Source: a virus | Direction: 5' to 3' (one strand) | IMG/VR virus record: IMGVR_UViG_3300042475_003280 | Span: 1-31,410 of that record | Length of the DNA: 31,410 nucleotides | In this document: in pieces, positions 15,608-23,031 of the stretch | Layout of the letters: every line of letters begins with the position of its first letter | Position numbering within the stretch: the first letter of the stretch is position 1 | Translations under genes and position numbers: made by a program | The notes under the pieces: generated by a model | What the model was told of the DNA's origin: nothing | What the model saw: the letters and a program-made list of their open reading frames with translations, nothing else | Database searches by the model: none

Positions 15608-16199
15608 GAAAGGTATTCGCGGCGTATCCGCCAGGGTTGAAGGCGCAGAACTCATCACTAACGCAGACTTGGTGCATGCTGCCAACGAACTTCTAGGCGG
15701 CATTGACTTGGATGTGGCTAGCTCCAAGGTTGCCAATGAGTACGTACAAGCGACTGAATACTACACACCTGTGGATGACGGGTTAAATAACCAACAATGG
15801 TACGGAAGCTGCTATTTGTTTCCACCAGCGGGATCATACTTCTGGGACCAAAAGAACCAACGGTGGAAGATGACCCGCGCTTCGTCATTGACGTTGACTT
15901 CTTCGCATGCCGTATGGTTCCGTCGAATGTACCATGCATGGCTGGCGGATGAAATTGAGCAAGGGCTTTACTTTAGTAACTGCCCTGACATGATTCGATA
16001 CGAGCCAAAGATCTTTAAATTTCCCATGTGCGTTCTACGTACTGTCCCTTACCTGCTTCGCAACCTTGATGGGAATGTAGAAAAAAAACAAACGTGCACG
16101 TCTTTCTTGGTCTACCTGCCTCCCAAAGATCGGTCAGGAGATGCAGTAGAACACTTCTGTAAAATCTACGGCGAACGTGGCCATCTCCTTGTAGACTGA
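15600..16199 (+). CDS. Dam-like N6-adenine methyltransferase family protein, altered active site
   Basis: This 199-residue protein resembles the phage Dam-type DNA N6-adenine methyltransferase family. The shared layout is ITNADLVHAANELLGGIDLD at 19-38, DVASSKVANEY at 38-48, ATEYYTPVDDGLNNQQWYG at 51-69, and a PP motif. In active members the last element is NPPY or DPPY; here residues 74-77 read FPPA, continuing GSYFW. The polar first residue and the aromatic residue that hold the target adenine are therefore missing. It may bind DNA without methylating it, or belong to a subfamily with another function. It precedes dcd by 18 bases. Confidence 0.6.
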   Translation: MTEKGIRGVSARVEGAELITNADLVHAANELLGGIDLDVASSKVANEYVQATEYYTPVDDGLNNQQWYGSCYLFPPAGSYFWDQKNQRWKMTRASSLTLTSSHAVWFRRMYHAWLADEIEQGLYFSNCPDMIRYEPKIFKFPMCVLRTVPYLLRNLDGNVEKKQTCTSFLVYLPPKDRSGDAVEHFCKIYGERGHLLVD

Positions 16200-16217
16200 A
16201 CAAGCTATCGAGGTCTT

Positions 16218-16805
16218 ATGAGCGTCCTGGCCGATTGGGAAATCAAAGAGCGTGCCGAGAAAGAACAAATGATCGAACCCTTTGTTGATCGTTTGATCAG
16301 CAAAGAAGATGGTCGGCGTTTGTTAAGTTATGGCCTTAGCTCTTACGGATATGACATTCGTTTGTCCCCAAGTCAGTGCCTGATCTTTGGTAAGATTCAA
16401 ACCGGTGATTGCGACCCAAAAGCCTTTGACGAAAGTATTTTAAAGCCTGCGGAACTTCTGGAAGATGAACGCGGCAAATACTTTCTTCTTCCTCCGTATG
16501 GGTATTGTTTAGGCGTTGCACAAGAACGTTTGAAGTTGCCTCGTGATGTCACTGTTGTTGCCGTTGGTAAATCTACGTACGCACGCTCAGGAATCTTAGT
16601 TAACATTACGCCCGCTGAAAGTGGATGGGAAGGTTACCTGACACTTGAGATCAGTAACTGCACTGGTCTATTCAACCGTGTGTACGCAAACGAGGGGATT
16701 ACTCAACTGCTTTTCTACCGTGGTAATCCTTGTGAAGTCAGCTACCAAGATCGGAAAGGTAAGTACCAAGACCAGCCAAATACCGTGGTTTTTCCACAGG
16801 TTTAA
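16218..16805 (+). CDS. dcd: dCTP deaminase
   Basis: A 195-residue member of the dCTP deaminase/dUTPase family, which converts dCTP to dUTP and feeds dTTP synthesis. Key features are LSSYGYDIRLS at 40-50, the GKSTYARSGI motif with Ser119 and Arg123, and TPAESGWEGYLTLEISN with the probable catalytic Glu144. The C-terminus QDQPNTVVF fits the nucleotide-covering tail. Length is normal for the family. It is the last gene of the plus cassette and overlaps the convergent gene at 16802 by four bases. The family also includes bifunctional enzymes; sequence alone does not separate them. Confidence 0.9.
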   Translation: MSVLADWEIKERAEKEQMIEPFVDRLISKEDGRRLLSYGLSSYGYDIRLSPSQCLIFGKIQTGDCDPKAFDESILKPAELLEDERGKYFLLPPYGYCLGVAQERLKLPRDVTVVAVGKSTYARSGILVNITPAESGWEGYLTLEISNCTGLFNRVYANEGITQLLFYRGNPCEVSYQDRKGKYQDQPNTVVFPQV

Positions 16806-17125
16806 CTACGTCCAAACGATTGCTTGGGTTTGTCTGCATACGCGGTAGACCCTGCACGCCCACCACTGTCACCAGCATTGGCACTGGTGGGTTCGTTAAT
16901 CAGTTGGTTCTTCTGATATTTGCCAGCAGCACGTGCACTTTTCATGAAGCGGTCAACGCGTGCCACTGCTCCTTTTGACGCGGAACCAACGACGCCTCGT
17001 TCTTGCGGTCGCACGTACCGCAGATCCACGTTATAAGCTCTTCCAGGGTTCAGATCCGTTGGTACCCCAGCAGAAGTGCCGGAGTCCTTGGCTGCGTCGT
17101 AAGTCTCGGATCTAAACTTGCTCAT
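16802..17125 (-). CDS. Small basic hypothetical protein (107 aa)
   Basis: A Gly/Ala/Ser-rich basic protein (MSKFRSETYDAAKDSGTSAG, LNPGRAYNVDLRYVRPQERG, AVARVDRFMKSARAAGKYQK). It looks disordered and could bind nucleic acid or fill the capsid. A TATAAT box lies seven bases upstream of its ATG. It stands alone on the minus strand between two plus-strand groups. Confidence 0.6.
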   Translation of the reverse strand: MSKFRSETYDAAKDSGTSAGVPTDLNPGRAYNVDLRYVRPQERGVVGSASKGAVARVDRFMKSARAAGKYQKNQLINEPTSANAGDSGGRAGSTAYADKPKQSFGRS

Positions 17126-17131
17126 ACTATC

Positions 17132-17137
17132 ATTATA
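17132..17137 (-). promoter_or_regulatory. TATAAT box close to the 107-aa gene start
   Basis: TATAAT on the minus strand ends six bases before ATG 17125, so a transcript starting at the usual distance would begin at or next to the start codon (leaderless). No -35 box is evident. Confidence 0.4.
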
Positions 17138-17162
17138 GAAAGGATATATCGCTAAGAAAACA

Positions 17163-17528
17163 ATGCGGCCCTCAATGTTTTTGCAAGAGTTTGCAGCAAA
17201 TAATGATCAAGTAAAGTGCCGTTGTATTGGTTTTGAAGATTTTGGTGCACCCCTTGATACCGTGGCCAACGACGTACCTCTTCAAGATATGTATAACACG
17301 GGTTTAGTTGCTCCCATGGATGGTATGCAACGCAATCCACTTAATATTGAAGGTCAAGGTTTATATGGTCAACGTCCAGGCTTGACGGGTTACATTCCTT
17401 CCATGGAAGAAGGTATGGCTTTATATGGCGCAAACCCCAAATCTCCTGGCGTCCTTGGTGATATTGACGGTGATCCAGATGAGATGGAACTTCTGCTTTC
17501 CGCCAAACGCAAAGGCTTAATGCGTTAA
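17163..17528 (+). CDS. Hypothetical protein (121 aa)
   Basis: An acidic, glycine- and proline-rich protein (IGFEDFGAPLDTVANDVPLQ, then YNTGLVAPMDGMQRNPL) with two similar YG segments (GLYGQRPG and ALYGANPK), ending LLLSAKRKGLMR. It has no known domain. It starts in a 37-base gap divergent from the 107-aa gene. Composition resembles a virion-associated protein, but this is a weak inference. Confidence 0.55.
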   Translation: MRPSMFLQEFAANNDQVKCRCIGFEDFGAPLDTVANDVPLQDMYNTGLVAPMDGMQRNPLNIEGQGLYGQRPGLTGYIPSMEEGMALYGANPKSPGVLGDIDGDPDEMELLLSAKRKGLMR

Positions 17529-17561
17529 ACCTGCTAGGCTGTCTCAGTCGGCATTTTTACA

Positions 17562-17888
17562 ATGGACATGTTTTCCCCTGTTGAAGAAACCAATGGGTGT
17601 GTAGATGGCGTTTGTCCAGTACCATGGGTTACCATTAAACCGCTCGAAACAACGCCCACAATCAAAGAGGATGTTGTAAATCATCCCTCGCATTACACCG
17701 ATGGGGGCATCGAATGCATCGAAGCCATTGAGGCGGCTTTAACCAACGAAGAATTCCGTGGTTACTGCAAGGGAAATAACATAAAGTATATTTGGCGTGA
17801 GCGCCACAAAGGCGAGACAGAATCACTGAAGAAAGCACAGTGGTACCTAGATCGTCTTATTCAATTGGACGAAAGTCAAAAGGGATGA
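17562..17888 (+). CDS. DUF3310 family protein
   Basis: A 108-residue protein with the DUF3310 signature: VNHPSHYTDGGIECIEAIEA, then FRGYCKGNNIKYIWRERHKG, and a final helix ESLKKAQWYLDRLI. This domain occurs in the T7 gp1.7 nucleotide kinase family and widely in phages that remodel nucleotide pools, which fits with the nearby dcd. The N-terminal 35 residues are a unique leader with two cysteines. The 3' end overlaps the convergent NblA-like gene by 13 bases. Confidence 0.85.
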   Translation: MDMFSPVEETNGCVDGVCPVPWVTIKPLETTPTIKEDVVNHPSHYTDGGIECIEAIEAALTNEEFRGYCKGNNIKYIWRERHKGETESLKKAQWYLDRLIQLDESQKG

Positions 17889-18172
17889 GCGTAGTGTAAA
17901 TCGTCGTCATCGTCCGACTCGTCCTGCATACAAGCCAGGGCGAGTTCACTGAGTTCCAACTCACTAGGCAGATCCCACTCAATATCAATCCCTTCAGAAC
18001 ACATGATTTCTTTAACGGCTGCCCATTCCATCATCCGTTGGAAGTACAGGTTTAACAGTGCCGCCTGCAGTTCTTCCCAACACATCTCCTCTGTTTGCAG
18101 CTCAGCTTTACGCATAGCAAACTGAAGTTCTAAAGGTAATTCAAACTCTTTACGTGTGGATTCGTTCTCCAT
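17876..18172 (-). CDS. nblA: NblA-like phycobilisome degradation protein
   Basis: Residues 10-58 resemble NblA, the small adaptor that brings phycobilisomes to the Clp protease in cyanobacteria. The match runs without gaps against the family pattern: ELPLELQF, R21, Gln26, Met30, then LLNLYFQRM at 39-47 and AxxKE. My hand alignment with typical NblA gives about 15 identities in 50 positions. NblA is usually about 55-65 residues; here a 40-residue acidic tail (ELELSELALA, DESDDDDD) is added. Phage nblA genes are known from freshwater Microcystis and Planktothrix phages. If correct, it would release amino acids or adjust light harvesting during infection. A different small helical protein is the main alternative. 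Confidence 0.55.
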   Translation of the reverse strand: MENESTRKEFELPLELQFAMRKAELQTEEMCWEELQAALLNLYFQRMMEWAAVKEIMCSEGIDIEWDLPSELELSELALACMQDESDDDDDLHYAHPF

Positions 18173-18205
18173 GGAAAGCCTGAGTACTGCATTTATTCTA
18201 GGACG

Positions 18206-18835
18206 CTAGTCACTTGAAAAGGCAGAGGCGTCGTCAAGCTTGAAACGGTTAGCAAATTCGGCGAGCGCATAGGGGTTGATTGTCGCTTCCAAGGTTCGGA
18301 TTGCTTCCGTCTCATGGGGCTTCGCACCATAGCTTCTGAACGCACGCAGTAGTACGTCTGTGGCAACCCAAGGCTTGGCTTCAACGTCGGCAAGGAATAG
18401 GTTGATTTCTTCCCTGCGTCGTTCCAGGAGACCACCGATGACTTGGTGATCTGCATCAAAGACCCACCGTGCAATTTCTTCTGTTACGCCAACGTAGTCA
18501 TCGACTTCAAGGCAGTCAATGATGGAACTGTACAGGAAACTTTCCCAACCAACCGAATGACAAAACGAAAGCAGTGCTTGGTGCATGCACTCATCCAAGC
18601 CTAGGTTCAACTTCAAAAGTTCTGTGTTTAAAACGGTGAGTTCATCGACAAGATACTCCAGGGCTTTGCGTTGTGTGCAGCACTGGGTTTTCTTTACAAC
18701 ACTGCCGTCAGGATAATACTGTGTACCAAATCCAATCGTGTAAGGCTCTGCACCTGTTTGAGGATCTGGGTAAGCAAGTTCATTGAAACCTTCGTAACGA
18801 CAAATTAAATCAATCGCTTGCCTGTAATTATCCAT
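18206..18835 (-). CDS. GH24-type lysozyme
   Basis: A 209-residue protein starting at ATG 18835; the frame is open to 18964 but the first 43 codons overlap a separate small gene. Residues 14-40 carry the phage lysozyme signature: Glu15 in YEGF, Asp24 in AYPDP, and Thr33 in YTIGFGT. The Glu-Asp spacing equals that of T4 lysozyme; the Asp-Thr spacing is slightly longer. The GLLERRREEINLF motif near 135-147 is also typical. It would cut the glycan chain of peptidoglycan. The last 60 residues are unlike the family. A perfect palindrome abuts its start codon, and no Shine-Dalgarno sequence is seen. Confidence 0.8.
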   Translation of the reverse strand: MDNYRQAIDLICRYEGFNELAYPDPQTGAEPYTIGFGTQYYPDGSVVKKTQCCTQRKALEYLVDELTVLNTELLKLNLGLDECMHQALLSFCHSVGWESFLYSSIIDCLEVDDYVGVTEEIARWVFDADHQVIGGLLERRREEINLFLADVEAKPWVATDVLLRAFRSYGAKPHETEAIRTLEATINPYALAEFANRFKLDDASAFSSD

Positions 18836-18836
18836 A

Positions 18837-18856
18837 GGGGTAACAAGTGTTACCCC
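18837..18856. repeat. Perfect 20-bp palindrome at the lysozyme start
   Basis: GGGGTAACA and TGTTACCCC flank AG. On the minus strand it ends one base before ATG 18835 and lies after the stop of the 40-aa gene. No T-run follows, so it is unlikely to be a terminator. It could be an operator or a hairpin that controls translation. Confidence 0.65.
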
Positions 18857-18872
18857 CAAGTATACATAATTT

Positions 18873-18995
18873 TTACTTGCCTTGGCCGCGAGACAATTTA
18901 CGTCCGTGGCTAGGACGTGAATGCTTGCCGTCGCCTTGACGAGTCTTCTTAGGCTTGGACTCAATTAAGATCGTGGTGGACTTAGGCTTTGCCAT
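18873..18995 (-). CDS. Small basic protein of a cyanophage-type family (40 aa)
   Basis: The product MAKPKSTTILIESKPKKTRQ continues with GDGKHSRPSHGRKLSRGQGK. It is very rich in Lys, Arg, Ser and Gly. I recognise the PKSTT...KPKKTRQG...RGQGK layout from short uncharacterised cyanophage proteins. It probably binds nucleic acid or another acidic partner. The frame was missed by length cut-offs but is uninterrupted and placed between two genes on the same strand. Confidence 0.7.
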   Translation of the reverse strand: MAKPKSTTILIESKPKKTRQGDGKHSRPSHGRKLSRGQGK

Positions 18996-19021
18996 ACTGA
19001 TGAAAAAGCGGCCTACACAGT

Positions 19022-19258
19022 TTAGCGACGTACAGCCATGGCTGCACCTATTTCGTTTTGAACTTCCCCTAATTGAATCATTCCTTTAATAGCTTGATCG
19101 CTTCCCTGAGGAGCAGTACCAAGTGTTCTTAAGGCGTTGTCCAGTTTTTTAAACTGATCTTGTGTAATATTTTCATACTGAGGTCCAAGAGTAGTCCTAA
19201 ATGCTGGACTCAATAACATGTCAAATTCCAAATACTTTCCTGCTAACTGCATCACCAT
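19022..19258 (-). CDS. Small hypothetical protein (78 aa)
   Basis: A mostly helical protein (LAGKYLEFDMLLSPAFRTTL, DQFKKLDNALRTLGTAPQGS, AIKGMIQLGEVQNEIGAAMA). It starts nine bases after the HNH gene ends. ATG 19252 is an alternative start. Its position near virion genes suggests a minor structural or assembly factor, without firm evidence. Confidence 0.55.
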   Translation of the reverse strand: MVMQLAGKYLEFDMLLSPAFRTTLGPQYENITQDQFKKLDNALRTLGTAPQGSDQAIKGMIQLGEVQNEIGAAMAVRR

Positions 19259-19266
19259 TTCACCTT

Positions 19267-19692
19267 TTACTTTTGAACAGTACCTTTCTTTCTTCTATTA
19301 TTACATTGCTCTTTGTGTGTAGCCCACCTTACGTTTCCTGGTTCGTAGTGTCCTAAATTGTCAATTCGATCTAAACTGTAACCTTCGGGCCTTACTCCAA
19401 TCTCGTCAATCAACTGTTGAAGTGATGTAAAACGAAACTCAACATTTACGTAGTATCCTCTGTGACCCGTTTTACAACGATATTTTGCTTTGTAATAACT
19501 AGAACGCGTTCTAAAAAGTGCAGGATTATTTTTTACTCCTGTGCCTTTATTAGCTGGTACTTGCCCTTTCTTATTGCAAGATCTACATTTCCATAACCCC
19601 TGTCGGCGAGTGTACTGATCTAGCCGAATGGATCCTTCGCATCCACATGTTTCACAATACACAGAAACAAAACGGCTGTTGGCGTTAGACAT
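19267..19692 (-). CDS. HNH endonuclease with zinc ribbon
   Basis: A 141-residue protein. The N-terminus has a zinc ribbon (CETCGCEG, then WKCRSCNKKG). The C-terminus carries a GVRPEGYSLDRIDNLGHYEP motif followed by GNVRWATHKEQCNNRR, the signature of a common phage HNH nuclease group in which Asp-Arg-Ile-Asp-Asn and the Asn of GNVRWAT form the active site. It is probably a freestanding homing enzyme inserted between two structural genes. A TAGAAT box and a GC-rich palindromic leader precede its ATG. Confidence 0.8.
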   Translation of the reverse strand: MSNANSRFVSVYCETCGCEGSIRLDQYTRRQGLWKCRSCNKKGQVPANKGTGVKNNPALFRTRSSYYKAKYRCKTGHRGYYVNVEFRFTSLQQLIDEIGVRPEGYSLDRIDNLGHYEPGNVRWATHKEQCNNRRKKGTVQK

Positions 19693-19732
19693 TGGGCTCG
19701 AGCAACCCAGTTATTCTACCACTTAACGCTAT

Positions 19733-20029
19733 TTACCATTTCGTTTTATGCGACCAGTACCGTGCCGACATTTTGTCAGGGTTTGCATCCTGTGCGTTAT
19801 GTCTGGCGTAATACGATTTTTTACGCGCCTTATCTTTTTCTGTTCTGGGATTCTTACCGGCGCCTTCTACGCCTTGTTGACCAAACCTAATGATTTTTTC
19901 CTCGCCTCCTTCACATGCTTTGACAACGTGTGATTTAGTTGCATGACCAGGAGTTTTTCTTGGCTTGTTGCACTCCATGGAATCCTTGTGGATCTTGGCG
20001 GCACTAGCGGCTTTCTTGTGCTTGCTCAT
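19733..20029 (-). CDS. Basic protein of a conserved cyanophage family (98 aa)
   Basis: A lysine-rich protein with the conserved-looking segments ACEGGEEKIIRFGQQGVEGA, GKNPRTEKDKARKKSYYARH and NAQDANPDKMSARYWSHKTKW. This ending is typical of a phage family of unknown role found beside structural genes. Its charge suggests packing with DNA or capsid. It starts three bases after the 999-aa gene stop, so the two are probably co-translated. Confidence 0.7.
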   Translation of the reverse strand: MSKHKKAASAAKIHKDSMECNKPRKTPGHATKSHVVKACEGGEEKIIRFGQQGVEGAGKNPRTEKDKARKKSYYARHNAQDANPDKMSARYWSHKTKW

Positions 20030-20031
20030 GA

Positions 20032-23031
20032 TTAGTACTTAGGTGTCAGGCCTTTAAAGGCACTGGTAAAACTGCCAAGGAAGCCTTGGCCTGACTTTGA
20101 TTTTGCGGTTACAGTATCTTCTTCATCGTCATCACTATACAGATTGAAGTAAGATCTTTTCTCTATAGGAGTACTTGTTTTTTTCTTGGTCTCCTCAGTC
20201 GTTTTTTCATCTGCAAACAAACTTTCAATAGATCCAAGAGACTCAAATGGGTCACTACTGCTTAATTTGCTAAACACACTGCCTTCTTTGAAACCTTTTC
20301 CTGCTTGCGTTAAAAGTTCCATGTCTTCTCGATTTACGTCTGGCATAAACTCTTTGTAAAAGTCATCTTCAGTTCCTGCGAATCCTGCGCTTTTAAACAC
20401 GTTATATAACTGTGTTTCAGTGGGATCTTTGCGAGGTGCCGTGTCTTCTGGCCGTTCAATATAGTCTACGCCAAGTTTCTCTTGTGTTACCTTTTCTTTC
20501 TTTTCGTTCAAGTATTTGATTGCCTCGCGAATCTTGGTTGCTTCTCCTGTTTGAAAAGCTTCTTCAATATATGTTTTTACTTCTTCAATTCCCATATCTT
20601 TACCAGAAAGGCCCATAGACTCAAGTACTTTCTCCCACTCAGCTTTATTTTTAGCAGGATCAATACCTTCTAACATCTTGTCTGCGTACTCACGAGGCGT
20701 CACAAAATTTAAGAAAGAAACATTTCCTAGATTTACTTTTTCATTGGCAATGGCTGGAAGGATACTGTTATCAATAAATGACTGCGCTTCACTTAACGAT
20801 AGTTTGTCACGTGCAGGGTCAAATCCTTGATGGATTCCATACACTTGGTAGTGTAATTTTGCAAACTGCGCTTTATCATTTACGTTATAGCCGTACAAAT
20901 AAGCTAATTGATTCCATGTAGAAGGTGGATTTGTACCTGGTACAACCTGCTCGCCATTTCTTTTTGCTGCTTCCCAATCTTCGTTTACTTTTGATGCCTG
21001 CAAGCTGTGCTTCTCAATGCTCACGTCACCTCCAGAAGGATTAAAGTAGAACTCTGAATCAAATCCTGAAGTCCCTGAAGACTTGACAGTATCCAACCAA
21101 CGTTGTGCACGTAAGTCTGCCATGCTTTTCAAAGAATTTAATGCGCTTTGTGTTTGAAAAATGTTTTCTTCTCCTTGTTTTACATCCATGTAACTCATGA
21201 ACTCTGACATAGAACGAGACGTGTTAAAGCGTGGGTTTAAATAACGTTTGATGTAATCGTCCGCAAACTCTTTATCCACTACATACTGTTTGGAAGCATC
21301 TTGCCAATCCGAAAAAGTAGCACCTTCTTCGTATCGTTTTGTCAATGTTTCATCAAACCATTTCTGCCAGCTATATACTGAGTTTGATCGAGAAGGAATA
21401 CCTGTAATTGCAGAGAATTGTTTTTCTAAACGATCTTCTGCTTTTTCTTGATCTTGTCCTCCCAGGGAAAGTAAACCTCCTACACCTGTATCTCCTAAAA
21501 GAGAGTTAGATAGTTCTTGGTTCACTTTAAAAATCTCATCAAAACCGGGTAACCCGCTATAAAAATCGTATTGCTGTTCTCTGGCGCGTTGTTTTTTGTA
21601 TTCCTTTAATGTCTCATTAAATGTATCTACAGTCAATGATCTAAACTTATCGGCAGCTTCTTGCTCTTTAGGGCCAAGAACACTGGACAATTTACCTTCA
21701 AGTATTGTGCTTCCACGAGACATCTTTGCTTCTGCGCGAAGTCTTTCTGGTATTTGAGTAATAGTTGGAATTGTTAAGTAACCACTTGCCCTATCTGCCG
21801 CATCTTCTGGAGACAAAGAAGAAATCCATTGTTTTAAAAACTCAGGGTTTTGTGCGGCTTCCCACTCCTTTAAATTGTTGTAAGAACCAAGTCCCATTAC
21901 TTGGTCACGATACATTTGGTATTGTGCATCGGTCATTGGGACTTCTTCAAAATCCTCAGCCTGCTCTGCTTTGGTAACGGCGTTACCCCTTTCAGTTTTG
22001 CCGTTTACAACTGCGTAGTTATATTGCAAGAAAGAATCCTGATCGTATTTCCCAACCAATGAAACATCTTCGTATAATTGCCCACCGATATTAATAGTTC
22101 CACTGATAGCTTCATTCCATTTGTTAAACGCTTCTTGTCCTTGGCCAGTTGTCATGTAGTAAGTAGGGTCAAAAGCGCCCATTGGTGGTTGATACGCTTT
22201 ATTGCTTGTAGGATCCCATTTGGAAACCTTCCCGTAATACGTATTGACGAGATTTTGTACTACTCCTGTATTGCTTAAAATCTCTGCTTCTTTAGATCCC
22301 AGGTTATTTAACGAATTAGCGATTTGCTTAAAGTTAGTACCATCACTGTTGTTGTACTGATTAGCAAAGTTTTGAAATTTACTATGTGCTTTTGCGCCTA
22401 TCGTATCTGTGTTGACAACAATAGTTCCATTCGGCTGTACTAAAAACTGCTCTCCTCCAGGGAGAAGGCGCTCCTCGTTTTTTCCGTATGTATCCCAGTG
22501 AGTATAACCCCACTCTTCAGGTGTTTGGGAGGGTTCATCCCTTGGTACAACCCTGTCTTTGTAAGTATTTGCGTGCTGTCTACCCCATTCTTCTTTTGTT
22601 TGTGCGTATGTCCTAGGTAAACTCCTCCCTTCTCTTTGGCCATTACTTGTCCAGTGTGAAGCGCCCCACTGTTCTTTTGTCTGTGCGTATGTTCTTGGTA
22701 GATTCCGTCCTTCTCGTTGACCATTTTCTGCCCAGTGTTTTGCTCCCCACTGCGCTGTTGTTAAATTTCTCGGTTTAGCGTTAACTAAATCAGGGTATGC
22801 ATTAACATATCCAACCCAATCAGGTGTTCCAGAGCTTGCATAAGCTGCCTTAAGATCATTATTGTTGTCAACATATGCTGTCCAATCCGGCGTACCTGAA
22901 TTTACGTAAGCACTAGCTAAATCAGAATAGCTGTCTACGTACGCTTCGTAATTTAAGGCTCCACTATTATTGTATGCTTTCTCTAAATCACCATAAGTGA
23001 ATACGTAATCTTCAAAAACGCCCATTAGCAT
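20032..23031 (-). CDS. Large virion protein with N-terminal tandem repeats (999 aa)
   Basis: The N-terminus has about three and a half 22-residue repeats of the form YSDLASAYVNSGTPDWTAYVD, then about three 26-residue repeats built on TKEQWGASHWTSNGQREGR and SLPRTYAQ. The first type resembles repeats of cyanobacterial surface and calcium-binding proteins (YxDLxxAY, HWxxxGxxEGR). Residues about 240-900 are long, helical and charged, with no domain I recognise, and the C-terminus is disordered (TPIEKRS, SDDDEEDTVTAKSKSG). It probably forms part of the tail or an internal virion structure. ATG 23031 overlaps the HNH stop; ATG 23025 is an alternative. Confidence 0.65.
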   Translation of the reverse strand: MLMGVFEDYVFTYGDLEKAYNNSGALNYEAYVDSYSDLASAYVNSGTPDWTAYVDNNNDLKAAYASSGTPDWVGYVNAYPDLVNAKPRNLTTAQWGAKHWAENGQREGRNLPRTYAQTKEQWGASHWTSNGQREGRSLPRTYAQTKEEWGRQHANTYKDRVVPRDEPSQTPEEWGYTHWDTYGKNEERLLPGGEQFLVQPNGTIVVNTDTIGAKAHSKFQNFANQYNNSDGTNFKQIANSLNNLGSKEAEILSNTGVVQNLVNTYYGKVSKWDPTSNKAYQPPMGAFDPTYYMTTGQGQEAFNKWNEAISGTINIGGQLYEDVSLVGKYDQDSFLQYNYAVVNGKTERGNAVTKAEQAEDFEEVPMTDAQYQMYRDQVMGLGSYNNLKEWEAAQNPEFLKQWISSLSPEDAADRASGYLTIPTITQIPERLRAEAKMSRGSTILEGKLSSVLGPKEQEAADKFRSLTVDTFNETLKEYKKQRAREQQYDFYSGLPGFDEIFKVNQELSNSLLGDTGVGGLLSLGGQDQEKAEDRLEKQFSAITGIPSRSNSVYSWQKWFDETLTKRYEEGATFSDWQDASKQYVVDKEFADDYIKRYLNPRFNTSRSMSEFMSYMDVKQGEENIFQTQSALNSLKSMADLRAQRWLDTVKSSGTSGFDSEFYFNPSGGDVSIEKHSLQASKVNEDWEAAKRNGEQVVPGTNPPSTWNQLAYLYGYNVNDKAQFAKLHYQVYGIHQGFDPARDKLSLSEAQSFIDNSILPAIANEKVNLGNVSFLNFVTPREYADKMLEGIDPAKNKAEWEKVLESMGLSGKDMGIEEVKTYIEEAFQTGEATKIREAIKYLNEKKEKVTQEKLGVDYIERPEDTAPRKDPTETQLYNVFKSAGFAGTEDDFYKEFMPDVNREDMELLTQAGKGFKEGSVFSKLSSSDPFESLGSIESLFADEKTTEETKKKTSTPIEKRSYFNLYSDDDEEDTVTAKSKSGQGFLGSFTSAFKGLTPKY

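Noticed and set aside
18836-18964. Extended N-terminus of the GH24 lysozyme
   Set aside because: The extra 43 codons overlap a separate small basic gene and the palindrome, and they do not resemble a signal or lysozyme sequence.
22440-22740. CRISPR array
   Set aside because: The repeats are protein-coding repeats of 22 and 26 residues in the 999-aa gene, without constant repeat and variable spacer units.
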